Below, in pieces: positions 24,993 through 32,996 of a stretch of 64,000 nucleotides of DNA. Origin of the DNA: Trujillonella humicola (GTDB lineage: Bacteria; Actinomycetota; Actinomycetes; Mycobacteriales; Geodermatophilaceae). The notes beneath the pieces were generated by a model that searched no databases, was not told the origin of the DNA, and saw nothing but the letters and a program-made list of their open reading frames with translations. The translations under genes and the position numbers were made by a program. Location of the stretch: positions 1 to 64,000 of the forward strand of contig NZ_JBJNRJ010000021.1 in assembly GCF_046233715.1 (NCBI RefSeq), in the 5' to 3' direction. Within the stretch, counting starts at the first letter, position 1; each line of letters starts with the position of its first letter.

Positions 24993-26014
24993 TGGGCCGG
25001 CTCCTGCTGGAGGAGGGCGGCGAGGTGGTCGGCCGGACGACCGAAGAGCAGATCCAGCACGTGGGCTCGTTTCAGGTAGAGGTGGGCGTCGTGCTCGTAG
25101 GTGAACCCCATGCCGCCGTGGATCTGGATGTTGGCGGCGGCACCGTCGATCGCCGCCCGCGCGGCCACGATCTTGGCAGCGAGGACCTGAAACTCCCGGT
25201 CGGCCCGGCCCGAGTCGAGGGCGACGGCTCCGAAGGCGGTCTGGGACAGCGCCGCCTCGGCGGCCACGGCCATGTCCGCACAGCGGTGCTTGATCGCCTG
25301 GTTCACCCCGATGGGCCGGCCGAACTGCACCCGGGTCTTCGCGTGCTCGCTGGACTGGTCGCGGACGGCCTCGGCAATGCCGACCAGCACCGCGGACACC
25401 AGGACCAGCGCCCGCAGGCGCAGCGGCTCCTCGTCCGCCGGCAGCCAGCACAGGACCGGGGCCGAGTCCACGACGGCGGAGGCCAGCCGCGTCCCGGGGT
25501 CGATGCTGGGCAGCGGGGTCAGCTCGCCCAGCGCCGCGACGTCCACCAGGCCCGCGCCCTGCTCGCCGATGACGAGCACGAACGCGGCGCCGGAGGGGTC
25601 GAACACGTCGAGCCGTCCGGCCAGCGCCGTCGGCCCGACCGAGCCGTCGCGGAGCTCTCCGAGCGCCACCGCGGCGGAGCCCTCGACCATCCGGTGGGCG
25701 AGGTCGAGTGACCCGGCGAGGACGGCGAGGCGGGCGCCCAGTGCGGTCGGCAGGAACGGGCCGGGGACCAGACCGCGCCCGATCTCACGGAAGACCAGGA
25801 CCTCGTCGTCCAGGCCCAGGCCCGAGCCGCCGACGTCCTCGGGCAGGGAGATGCCGAGCAGGCCCAACTCCGCGCCGGCGAGCCAGGTCGCGGGGTCCAG
25901 GACGGCGGGGTCGTCGCGACGGAGCCGGATGACGGCGGGCGGCACCTGCTCGGCGAAGAACTGGCGTGCCGCGGCCACCAGTTCCAGTTGGTCGGGCGAG
26001 GGGAGGAGATCCAC
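24989..26014 (-). CDS. Acyl-CoA dehydrogenase, partner-subunit type
   Basis: A 341-residue FadE-like flavoprotein subunit, shorter than the roughly 380-390 of homotetrameric members. The C-terminal signature I-Q-I-H-G-G-M-G-F-T-Y-E-H-D-A-H-L-Y is clear, as is F-G-R-P-I-G-V-N-Q. The N-terminal flavin-binding middle domain is diverged. Adjacent genes of this kind (here with 26038) form alpha2beta2 enzymes in steroid side-chain pathways, with one shared FAD site per dimer. The start at GTG 26014 lacks a strong ribosome-binding site. Confidence 0.82.
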   Translation of the reverse strand: MDLLPSPDQLELVAAARQFFAEQVPPAVIRLRRDDPAVLDPATWLAGAELGLLGISLPEDVGGSGLGLDDEVLVFREIGRGLVPGPFLPTALGARLAVLAGSLDLAHRMVEGSAAVALGELRDGSVGPTALAGRLDVFDPSGAAFVLVIGEQGAGLVDVAALGELTPLPSIDPGTRLASAVVDSAPVLCWLPADEEPLRLRALVLVSAVLVGIAEAVRDQSSEHAKTRVQFGRPIGVNQAIKHRCADMAVAAEAALSQTAFGAVALDSGRADREFQVLAAKIVAARAAIDGAAANIQIHGGMGFTYEHDAHLYLKRAHVLDLLFGRPADHLAALLQQEPAQ

Positions 26015-26037
26015 GGGGGTCGGTCCGTTCCGGGTCG

Positions 26038-27213
26038 TCAGCGGGGCAGGCCGAGGACGCGGTCGCCGATGATGTTGCGCTGGACCTCCGACGTACCACC
26101 GCCGATCGACTGCGAGAAGGAGTAGAAGTAGTTGCCCGTCCACCCGCCGTGCGGGACCCAGCGGGAGACGAAGCGCAGGCCGTCGGCGCCCAGCACGTCC
26201 ATGGCGAGCCGGCCGACCTCCTTGGCCACCTCGGCGTAGTAGAGCTTGAGCATGGATCCCTCGGGCCCCGGCGTGTCCGTGCGCAGGTTGCGGCAGACGC
26301 CGGCGTAGGTCATCGCCCGCAGGGCGGCGACCTCGGCGCGGGCGTTCGCCAGCCGCCGGGCGATCTCGTCGTCGGCGATGGCCGGACGGCGACCGTCGGG
26401 CCCCACGTGCTCGCGGGCGGCGTCGATGAGCTTCTCGACCGTGGTGGCCAGGCGCACCTGCTGGGCGGTGAACGCCGTGCCCCGCTCGAAGGACAGGGTC
26501 GACATGGCGACCCGCCACCCGTCGTCGACGTCGCCCACCACGTTGGCCAGCGGGATGTGGACCTCGTCGTAGAAGACCTCGCAGAACTCCGCGCCCCCCT
26601 CGATCGTCTCGATCGGCCGGACGTCGATGCCCGGGGTGTCCATGTCGCAGATGACCCAGGTGATCCCCTGGTGCTTGGAGTCCCCGCGCGTCGTCCGGAC
26701 CAGCAGCTCCTGGTGGTCGGCGATGTTCGCGAAGCTGGTCCAGATCTTCTGGCCGGTGACCACGAGGTCCTCGCCGTCGATCACCGCGCGGGTGGAGAGG
26801 GCCGCCAGGTCGGACCCGGCTCCGGGCTCGGAGAAACCCTGGCACCAGACCACCTCGCCGCGCAGGATCCGCGGCAGGTGGTGGTCGCGCTGCTCCTCGG
26901 TGGCGCGGGTCATCAACGTGGGCCCGGCGTGGCTCAGGCCGACGAAGCACGCGTCGATCCCGGGAAGCCCGGCGCGCGCGTACTCCTCGTACCAGATGAG
27001 CTGCTGGACCAGCGTCAGGCCGCGCCCGCCGTACTGCTCGGGCCACGCGATGCCGGCCCAGCCGCCCTCCCACTGGGTGCGCTGCCAGGAGAGGTCGAAC
27101 TCGCGCATGGCGGCGGGGTCCTCCGGCCGCTGCTCGCGCGGGGCGTGCTCGGCCAGCCAGGTGCACACCTCGTCGCGGAACTGCACCTGCTCGGCGGTGA
27201 AGTCCAGGTCCAT
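26038..27213 (-). CDS. Acyl-CoA dehydrogenase, full-length subunit
   Basis: A 391-residue acyl-CoA dehydrogenase that inserts a 2,3-double bond into an acyl-CoA with FAD. It shows W-C-Q-G-F-S-E-P-G-A-G-S-D-L, Q-K-I-W-T-S-F-A and the closing S-I-G-G-G-T-S-E-V-Q-R-N-I-I, which carries the usual catalytic-region pattern. It is probably the partner of the shorter protein encoded immediately downstream (23 bases between genes). The ATG is at 27213. Confidence 0.88.
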   Translation of the reverse strand: MDLDFTAEQVQFRDEVCTWLAEHAPREQRPEDPAAMREFDLSWQRTQWEGGWAGIAWPEQYGGRGLTLVQQLIWYEEYARAGLPGIDACFVGLSHAGPTLMTRATEEQRDHHLPRILRGEVVWCQGFSEPGAGSDLAALSTRAVIDGEDLVVTGQKIWTSFANIADHQELLVRTTRGDSKHQGITWVICDMDTPGIDVRPIETIEGGAEFCEVFYDEVHIPLANVVGDVDDGWRVAMSTLSFERGTAFTAQQVRLATTVEKLIDAAREHVGPDGRRPAIADDEIARRLANARAEVAALRAMTYAGVCRNLRTDTPGPEGSMLKLYYAEVAKEVGRLAMDVLGADGLRFVSRWVPHGGWTGNYFYSFSQSIGGGTSEVQRNIIGDRVLGLPR

Positions 27214-27226
27214 GGGTCCTCCAGGG

Positions 27227-27982
27227 TCAGGAGCGGTACCGGGCGGCGAGTTCCTCGCTGCCCCGGGCGAGCAGGAGGACGTCAGCGCCGACGAGGACGA
27301 GGCGGGCGCCGAGGTCCAGGTAGCGGCGGGCGAGCGGTTCGGCGAAGGCGTTGACGCCCACGGTCGTGCCGGCGGCTACGACGGTGGCGATCGCCGCCTC
27401 GACGGCCGCGACGACGTCGGGGTGGTCGGGCCGGCCGAGGTGGCCCAGGGACGCGGCGAGGTCCGCCGGCCCCAGGAACACCGCGTCGACGCCGTCGACC
27501 GCAGCGATCTCGGGCAGCGCGTCCAGCCCCGCCCGGGACTCGACCTGCACGGTGACCGTCAGCTGCGCGGCCGCGGTGTGCAGGTAGCCCTCCGTGCGGT
27601 TCCAGCGGGAGGCCCGGGCGATCGCGCTGCCCACCCCCCGGATGCCCTCGGGGGGGTAGCGGGTCGCCGCGACGACGTCCCGGGCCTGCGCGGCGGACTC
27701 CACCATCGGCACCATCAGGTCCTGCACACCGATGTCGAGCAGCTGCTTGATCACCACCGGGTCGCCCGAGGGGGGACGGACGACGACGGGGATCCCGGAG
27801 GCCGCGGCGGCCTGCAGCTGCGGGAGCACGGTCGTCAGGTCGTTGGGCGCGTGCTCGCAGTCGACGAGCAACCAGTCCAGGCCGCCGCCGGCGCAGATCT
27901 CGGCGACGTACGCGCTGCCCGACACGACCCACATGCCGATCAGCCGGCCGTCCCCGGCCAGGCGTTCCCGCAGGCCGGTCAC
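27227..27982 (-). CDS. HpcH/HpaI-family 2-oxo-acid aldolase
   Basis: A 251-residue class II (divalent-metal) pyruvate aldolase. It shows D-W-L-L-V-D-C-E-H (metal and base region), V-P-M-V-E-S-A-A-Q-A, and F-L-G-P-A-D-L-A-A-S-L-G. Members cleave 4-hydroxy-2-oxo acids to pyruvate and an aldehyde or semialdehyde, the last step of extradiol meta-cleavage. It directly follows an HpcG-type hydratase whose product would be its substrate. GTG 27982 overlaps that gene by 4 bases. Confidence 0.88.
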   Translation of the reverse strand: MTGLRERLAGDGRLIGMWVVSGSAYVAEICAGGGLDWLLVDCEHAPNDLTTVLPQLQAAAASGIPVVVRPPSGDPVVIKQLLDIGVQDLMVPMVESAAQARDVVAATRYPPEGIRGVGSAIARASRWNRTEGYLHTAAAQLTVTVQVESRAGLDALPEIAAVDGVDAVFLGPADLAASLGHLGRPDHPDVVAAVEAAIATVVAAGTTVGVNAFAEPLARRYLDLGARLVLVGADVLLLARGSEELAARYRS

Positions 27983-28797
27983 GAGCCGGCCCGGACGAAG
28001 CGGCACCCGAGGGAACCGAGCGGGCCGAAGTCGGCGGTGAAGAGATCCCCGTCGGCCGCCGGCACCGGCCGGGTGAAGGAGCCGGCCAGGATCACCTGGC
28101 CGGCCTCCAGCGTCACGCCGTGGGCACCCAGGCGGTTGGTCAGCCAGGCGACGCCGTTGGCCGGGTGGTTCAGCACGGCGGCGGCGACGCCGGACTCCTC
28201 GATCTGGCCGTTGCGGTACAGCAGCGCGCAGACCCAGCGCAGGTCGACGTCGAACGGGCGGACCGGCCGGCCGCCGAGCACGAGGCCGGCGTCCGCCGCG
28301 TTGTCGGCGATCGTGTCGACGATCGTCCGCAGGTGCCCGGTCTCCGGGTCCCTCATCTGCACCCGGGCGTCGAGGATCTCCAGCGCGGGGGTCACGTACT
28401 CGACGGCACCGAGGACGTCGAACAGGGTCACGCCCGGGCCCTTGAGGGGGCGGCCCAGCACGAAGGCGAGCTCCACCTCGACCCGCGGGAAGATGAACCG
28501 GTCGTGCGGCACCGTGCCGCCGTCGTCGAAGACCATGTCGTCGTACAGCGCGCCGTAGTCGGGCTCGCTGATCGACAGCGCCTGCTGCATGACCCGCGAG
28601 GTCAGGCCGATCTTGCGCCCCACGACGGTGCGCCCCGCCGCGACCTTGGACCGCACCCACGCGTGCTGAACGGCGTAGGCGTCCTCGATCGTCATGTCCG
28701 GGTACTGCAGCGACAGCTGCCGGATCGGCACCCGCGTGCGCTCCGCCTCGTCGAGGCGGGCGACGGCGTCGGCGACGGCCGCCTCGTCCAGTGTCAC
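27979..28797 (-). CDS. HpcG/MhpD-type 2-oxo-alkenoate hydratase
   Basis: A 272-residue protein that agrees closely with HpcG/HpaH (2-oxohept-3-ene-1,7-dioate hydratase): D-M-T-I-E-D-A-Y-A-V-Q, G-R-K-I-G-L-T-S, S-E-P-D-Y-G-A-L, R-V-E-V-E-L-A-F-V-L, I-A-D-N-A-A-D-A-G and N-H-P-A-N-G-V-A-W. It adds water to the 2-hydroxydienoate made by the C-C hydrolase. Similarity to the dicarboxylate-specific HpcG hints at a substrate with a second carboxyl group, though specificity cannot be read from motifs. GTG 28797. Confidence 0.9.
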   Translation of the reverse strand: MTLDEAAVADAVARLDEAERTRVPIRQLSLQYPDMTIEDAYAVQHAWVRSKVAAGRTVVGRKIGLTSRVMQQALSISEPDYGALYDDMVFDDGGTVPHDRFIFPRVEVELAFVLGRPLKGPGVTLFDVLGAVEYVTPALEILDARVQMRDPETGHLRTIVDTIADNAADAGLVLGGRPVRPFDVDLRWVCALLYRNGQIEESGVAAAVLNHPANGVAWLTNRLGAHGVTLEAGQVILAGSFTRPVPAADGDLFTADFGPLGSLGCRFVRAGS

Positions 28798-29684
28798 GCC
28801 CGTTCCCCGCGGAGGAACGCGATCGCAGCGGGCGTGAAGGTCTCCGGGTCCTCGAAGTGCGGCCAGTGCCTGACGCCGGGCATCTCGAGCACCCGGGAGT
28901 CCGGGATCAGCTCGGCGATCCGCCGGGCGGTGCTCTGGTACTCGGAGACGTCCTGCCCCGAGGCGATCACGAGGGTGGGCGCGGAGATCGTCGCCCACTG
29001 CTCCTCGGGGATGAGGTTGCGGTCGCGGACCTCGGCGTCCTGGAGGACGAGCAGGTGGTCGATGGTCTCGCGGGTGTCGGGACGGCGGTAGATCGCCTGC
29101 CGGAGCGCGATGAGGTCGGGCAACCGGTTGCGCTCGTCCGCGATGAGGTGGTCGAAGACCGCCTTGAGCGAGGCCCAGTCGGCCTCCTGCACGGCGCGCG
29201 TGCGCTCGGCACGGATCCGGGCCATGTTCGACGCGGTGGCGACCAGCCCCGCCGGGGACATGAGGATCAGCCGGTCCACCCGCTCGGGATGGTCGACGGC
29301 CAGCCGGGCGGCCACCCAGGCGCCGAGCGACATCGCGGCGACGTGGGCCCGGGAGATCCCGAAGGAGTCCAGGACCGCGAGGACCTGACGCACGTAGACG
29401 GGGATCTCGTAGTCGTGGTCGGGCTTCTCGGAGAACCCGTTGCCGACCATGTCGATCGCGATGCAGTGGAAGTGCTCGGCCAGGCCACCCAGGTTGGCGG
29501 CGAAGGTCTCCCAGTGACCGCCGGTCCCGTGCAGCAGCAGCAGGGCGGGAGCGTCGGGGCGGCCGGCCTCGGCGAACCGGGTGCGCACGCCGGCGGCGTC
29601 CAGGTACCCCTGCCGGAACTCCAGGTCACGCAGATGTCCCCAGATGCTGCGGTAGCCCTCGTCGGCGTCCAGTTGCGCGGTCAC
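28794..29684 (-). CDS. Alpha/beta-hydrolase, probable meta-cleavage-product C-C hydrolase
   Basis: A 296-residue alpha/beta hydrolase with L-L-L-L-H-G-T-G-G (oxyanion), nucleophile A-M-S-L-G-A-W (Ser about 119), acid in S-G-Q-D-V and His in V-R-H-W-P-H-F-E-D-P. The fold and the context (hydratase and aldolase directly downstream) match MhpC/BphD-type hydrolases that cleave ring-fission products. GTG 29684 follows GAGGAGAG. It is first gene of the leftward operon to 22300; operator-like site 7 lies 110 bases upstream. Confidence 0.82.
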   Translation of the reverse strand: MTAQLDADEGYRSIWGHLRDLEFRQGYLDAAGVRTRFAEAGRPDAPALLLLHGTGGHWETFAANLGGLAEHFHCIAIDMVGNGFSEKPDHDYEIPVYVRQVLAVLDSFGISRAHVAAMSLGAWVAARLAVDHPERVDRLILMSPAGLVATASNMARIRAERTRAVQEADWASLKAVFDHLIADERNRLPDLIALRQAIYRRPDTRETIDHLLVLQDAEVRDRNLIPEEQWATISAPTLVIASGQDVSEYQSTARRIAELIPDSRVLEMPGVRHWPHFEDPETFTPAAIAFLRGERA

Positions 29685-29793
29685 GTCTCTCCTCGCTGCC
29701 CCTCGTGTCCATGTCCAGCGACCTGCGGCACACGGCCCTGATCAGCGGTGGCGCTCGCCGGGCTCCGTCGGCGGAGCCGAGGTGGCCGGTTGT

Positions 29794-29811
29794 TTCTGAC
29801 AGGGAGTGTAC
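29794..29811 (-). promoter_or_regulatory. Operator-like site 7 (GTACACTCCCTGTCAGAA)
   Basis: On the minus strand TACACT-CCC-TGTCAGAA sits in the 141-base region between the two largest divergent operons of the window (leftward from 29684, rightward from 29826). A single regulator bound here could control at least 17 genes. Confidence 0.65.
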
Positions 29812-29825
29812 GATAGAACGGTGCC

Positions 29826-30113
29826 GTGGTCGCCGTCGATGAGCCCCCCGCTCGAGCCGTGAGCGCCGACAGGGGGAGCGGTCGCGCCGCGAGCTCGGGA
29901 GAGGTCGAGCTGGCGGTCGTGGGAAACGAGTTCGCCACCGTGCGAGTAGCGCTGGACACCAACGGAAATAGCCCCCGCCTGCTCCTCGAAGACCTCGAGG
30001 ACGGGTCGAGGATCTGGCTGTCCCCGCTCGAGCTCGCCAGCCTCTGCCTGGCCACCCCCGAGGACCGGGTGAACTGGTTGCGCGTGGGGGTCTACCGGGA
30101 CGAGCGGCAGTGA
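29826..30113 (+). CDS. Small conserved-looking protein of unknown function
   Basis: A 95-residue protein. The first 28 residues look disordered. The rest reads as a compact beta-rich domain: V-G-N-E-F-A-T-V-R-V, R-L-L-L-E-D-L, S-R-I-W-L-S-P-L-E-L-A-S-L. It resembles small actinobacterial proteins that are sometimes labelled dihydrodiol dehydrogenase, a label with no support in a protein this short. It is first gene of the large Rieske operon and overlaps the thiolase-like gene by GTGA. No ribosome-binding site is evident at GTG 29826, and a leaderless start is possible. Its position next to a dioxygenase suggests an accessory role. Confidence 0.65.
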   Translation: MVAVDEPPARAVSADRGSGRAASSGEVELAVVGNEFATVRVALDTNGNSPRLLLEDLEDGSRIWLSPLELASLCLATPEDRVNWLRVGVYRDERQ

Positions 30114-31258
30114 CCGCCCCGGCGATCGTGGGCCTCGGCCTGACGGAGATGTCACTTCGCCCCGGAGCCGAGGCGTCCCGCCTGGCCGCCGACGCGCTGG
30201 GCGCCGCCCTCGCCGACGCCGGGCTGGACCGGGCGGACGTCGACGGGCTGCTCGTCGGGTCCAGCCAGGGTGTCCGCCCGGACCGCGTCGGGGTCGCGCT
30301 GGCGCGGCAGGCCGGCCTGGGGGACCTGCGCCTGCTCGAGCACGTCGAGATCAAGGGGGCCACCACCGTGGCCATGGTCGACCGTGCCGCCCGGGCCGTC
30401 CGCGAAGGAGCGGCCCGGGCCGTCGTCTGCGTGTTCGCCGACGCCCCCCTGCGCGCCGGTGGCTCCACCGGTTCGACCTATGCGCACAGCGGCGGCACGT
30501 CCGGCCTGCGCGGGCTGGAGCGGGCCTCCGGCCTGCTCGGCTCGGTGCCGACGTACGCGCTGCTGGCCGCTCGCTGGCTGCACCTGAACGGCGGAACGGC
30601 CGAGGACCTGTGCGCGGTCGCCGTCTCCGCCCGCGCGTGGGCGGTGGACAACCCGATCGCCGTGCAGCGCACCCCGCTCGACGCCGCCGCCTACTTCGCC
30701 AGCCCGGTCATCGCCGAGCCGCTGCGCCGCCTCGACTGCGCGCGCCCGGTGAACGGCGCGGCGGCCGTCGTCGTCACCGCCGACCCCGGAGTGGGCAGCG
30801 GCACCCGGGTGGTGGTCCGCGGCTCCGGCGCGGCCCACCCGATGCGCCGTCGCCGGTCCGGAGCCGAGTCGTGGTTCGGCGGCGGGCGCAGCGCGGTGGA
30901 CGACGCGCTCGCGGCCGCGGGGATGGACCGCGGCGACCTCGACGTGGTCGAGCTCTACGACCCCTTCAGCGTGGTCACGCTCCACCTGCTGGACGAGTAC
31001 GGGCTGTGCCCGCCGGGCAAGGCCGGGCCCTTCGTCCGCGACGGCGGGACATCGCCCGGCGGCAGCCTGCCGGTCAACACCGGCGGCGGCCAGCTCTCGG
31101 GCTTCTACCTCCAGGGCATGACCCCGTTGGTGGAGGCCGTCGTGCAGCTGCGCGGCGACGGTCTCGGGCGGCAGGTGCCCGGCGCACGGACCGCCCTCGT
31201 GGGCGGTATCGGCGGGCGCCTCGACCACCACGCGGCGCTGGTTCTGGAGGCGTCGTGA
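30110..31258 (+). CDS. SCP-x thiolase-like protein (IpfD/Ltp2-like)
   Basis: A 382-residue lipid-transfer-type thiolase homologue. The thiolase nucleophile position holds Gly (E-I-K-G-A-T-T-V-A-M), and the His region reads G-G-G-Q-L-S-G-F-Y instead of the usual N-x-x-G-G-x-x-x-x-G-H-P. True thiolysis is therefore unlikely, and a retro-aldol or deacylating lyase role is favoured. It overlaps the DUF35 gene by 4 bases and is followed by Rieske alpha and beta subunits and a CoA ligase, the same set as the ibuprofen ipf genes, where the thiolase homologue removes the side chain from the dioxygenated aryl-CoA. Confidence 0.82.
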   Translation: MTAPAIVGLGLTEMSLRPGAEASRLAADALGAALADAGLDRADVDGLLVGSSQGVRPDRVGVALARQAGLGDLRLLEHVEIKGATTVAMVDRAARAVREGAARAVVCVFADAPLRAGGSTGSTYAHSGGTSGLRGLERASGLLGSVPTYALLAARWLHLNGGTAEDLCAVAVSARAWAVDNPIAVQRTPLDAAAYFASPVIAEPLRRLDCARPVNGAAAVVVTADPGVGSGTRVVVRGSGAAHPMRRRRSGAESWFGGGRSAVDDALAAAGMDRGDLDVVELYDPFSVVTLHLLDEYGLCPPGKAGPFVRDGGTSPGGSLPVNTGGGQLSGFYLQGMTPLVEAVVQLRGDGLGRQVPGARTALVGGIGGRLDHHAALVLEAS

Positions 31259-31707
31259 CCGATCCCGGACCGGCCGCGGACTGGCTGCTGGACCCCGGCC
31301 TCGCCCCGCAGACCGACGGCCACCTGGCGCCGCTGTACGCCGGCGCCGCAGCGGGCCGGCTGACGCTCCCCCGGTGCGCGTCCTGCGACCTGCCCCTGGA
31401 GCTCGAGCAGCAGGTGTGCGACGGCTGTGGCGGCGACGTCGTCGCCTGGCACGACGAGGTTCCGGAGGGGACCGTCCACAGCGTGACCACGGTGCACCGG
31501 CGCGAGCCCGGCCTGGTACTCGTCGACCGTCCGTACGTGGTCGCCGACGTCGAGCTGGCCGGCGGCCACCGGCTGCTGATGGCCGGCGTACACCCCTGCC
31601 CGGCCCCGGCCATCGGCTCCCCGGTGACCGTCGCCTTCCGCCACCTCGGGGGCGTCGCGCTCCCCGCGTTCGTCCCCCCACCCCTCTCCCCCGAGCAGGA
31701 GCTCTGA
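31255..31707 (+). CDS. DUF35 Zn-ribbon/OB-fold protein (IpfE-like)
   Basis: A 150-residue protein with zinc-ribbon cysteines C41, C44, C55 and C58 and an OB-fold from about residue 70. It should form a complex with the thiolase-like protein encoded immediately upstream (GTGA overlap) and help bind the acyl-CoA. The same pairing occurs in Ltp2-type sterol aldolases and in the ipf cluster. Confidence 0.87.
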   Translation: MTDPGPAADWLLDPGLAPQTDGHLAPLYAGAAAGRLTLPRCASCDLPLELEQQVCDGCGGDVVAWHDEVPEGTVHSVTTVHRREPGLVLVDRPYVVADVELAGGHRLLMAGVHPCPAPAIGSPVTVAFRHLGGVALPAFVPPPLSPEQEL

Positions 31708-31709
31708 CG

Positions 31710-32996
31710 ATGACGGAACTGGACACACGCCCAGCCCGGACACGGGTCGACGACCTCGTCCGCCCGGACCGGGTGTCCGGGGCGGTCTACACCGATCCCG
31801 AGGTCTTCGAGCTGGAGATGCAGCGCATCTTCCGGGAGGGCTGGGTGTACGTCGGCCACGACAGCGAGATCCCCGAGCCGGGCGACTACGTGACCCGCCG
31901 GATCGGCCGCGAGCCGGTCGTCTTCGTCCGCGGCAAGGACGACGAGGTCCGCGTGCTGCTCAACCGCTGCAGCCACCGCGGCAACCGGCTCTGCAACGCG
32001 GAGAAGGGCAACTCCAGCACCTTCCGCTGCCCGTACCACGGCTGGACCTTCGCGAACTCCGGTGAACTCATCGGGGTCCCCATGCGCCAGGGCTACGGCG
32101 AGCGCCTCTCGGCCGTCCGCGACGAGCTGGGGCTGGCCCCGGCGCCCCGCGTCGACAGCTACGGCGGTTTCGTGTTCGCATCGCTGACCGGTGGCGGGAT
32201 CAGCCTGCGCGAGCACCTGGGCAGGGCCACGGTCGCCATCGACCGGCTGCTCGCCCTCTCCCCCACCGGGACCCTCGACCTGCGTGCCGGCTGGATGAAG
32301 CACCACCAGCAGTGCAACTGGAAGATGGTCATGGAGAACAACGTGGACGGCTACCACGCGCTGTTCACCCACCAGTCGGTCTACGACGCCGTCCGCCCGG
32401 CCAAGGTCTCCCACGTGCCCACCAAGGTCGAGGTCTACGTGCGCGACCTCGGCAACGGCCACTCCGAGATCGACTACGCCGCCGAGTACACCCGGCTCGA
32501 CGACGAGTTCGTGTGGTTCGGCCGGGCGCCGCGGGAGAAGCTGCCGCGCTACGTCGCGGCCATGGAGGAGGCGCACGGCCCCGAGGCCACGCACCGGGCG
32601 TTCGTCGTCGGCCCGCCGCACACGCTGATCTTCCCGAACCTGTTCCTCGCCGAGATGAACATCATGACGGTGGAGCCGCTGGGTCCGGGCGAGACGATCG
32701 CGTACACGACGCCGGCGCTGATCCCCGGCATGGACGAGATGAACGAGCGGATGCTCCGGCGCACCGAGGGTGCCATGGGCCCCGCCGGCTTCCTGATCGC
32801 CGACGACGGCGAGATCGGCATGCGCAACCAGTTCGGCCTGGCCGCCCGGGACCCCGAGTGGATCATGCTCAGCCGCGGCATCGAGACCGACGTCGAGGAC
32901 GAGACCGGCATCGTCAACCACGACAAGAGCGCGGAGACCCCGCAGCGCGGCTGGTGGAAGCACTGGGCCGGGGTCCTGAACGGAGAGCAGGCATGA
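31710..32996 (+). CDS. Rieske ring-hydroxylating dioxygenase, alpha subunit
   Basis: A 428-residue catalytic subunit. The Rieske centre is C87-S-H89 with C107-P-Y-H110. The mononuclear iron region is E-N-N-V-D-G-Y-H, giving bridging Asp213 and ligands His216 and His221. Length and a separate beta subunit place it with alpha3beta3 aryl-carboxylate-type dioxygenases, which make cis-dihydrodiols. In the ipf pathway the equivalent enzyme acts on an arylpropionyl-CoA at the ipso position, which fits the thiolase, DUF35 and ligase neighbours. The ATG at 31710 follows GAGCAGGAG. A probable reductase is at 48002. Confidence 0.93.
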   Translation: MTELDTRPARTRVDDLVRPDRVSGAVYTDPEVFELEMQRIFREGWVYVGHDSEIPEPGDYVTRRIGREPVVFVRGKDDEVRVLLNRCSHRGNRLCNAEKGNSSTFRCPYHGWTFANSGELIGVPMRQGYGERLSAVRDELGLAPAPRVDSYGGFVFASLTGGGISLREHLGRATVAIDRLLALSPTGTLDLRAGWMKHHQQCNWKMVMENNVDGYHALFTHQSVYDAVRPAKVSHVPTKVEVYVRDLGNGHSEIDYAAEYTRLDDEFVWFGRAPREKLPRYVAAMEEAHGPEATHRAFVVGPPHTLIFPNLFLAEMNIMTVEPLGPGETIAYTTPALIPGMDEMNERMLRRTEGAMGPAGFLIADDGEIGMRNQFGLAARDPEWIMLSRGIETDVEDETGIVNHDKSAETPQRGWWKHWAGVLNGEQA

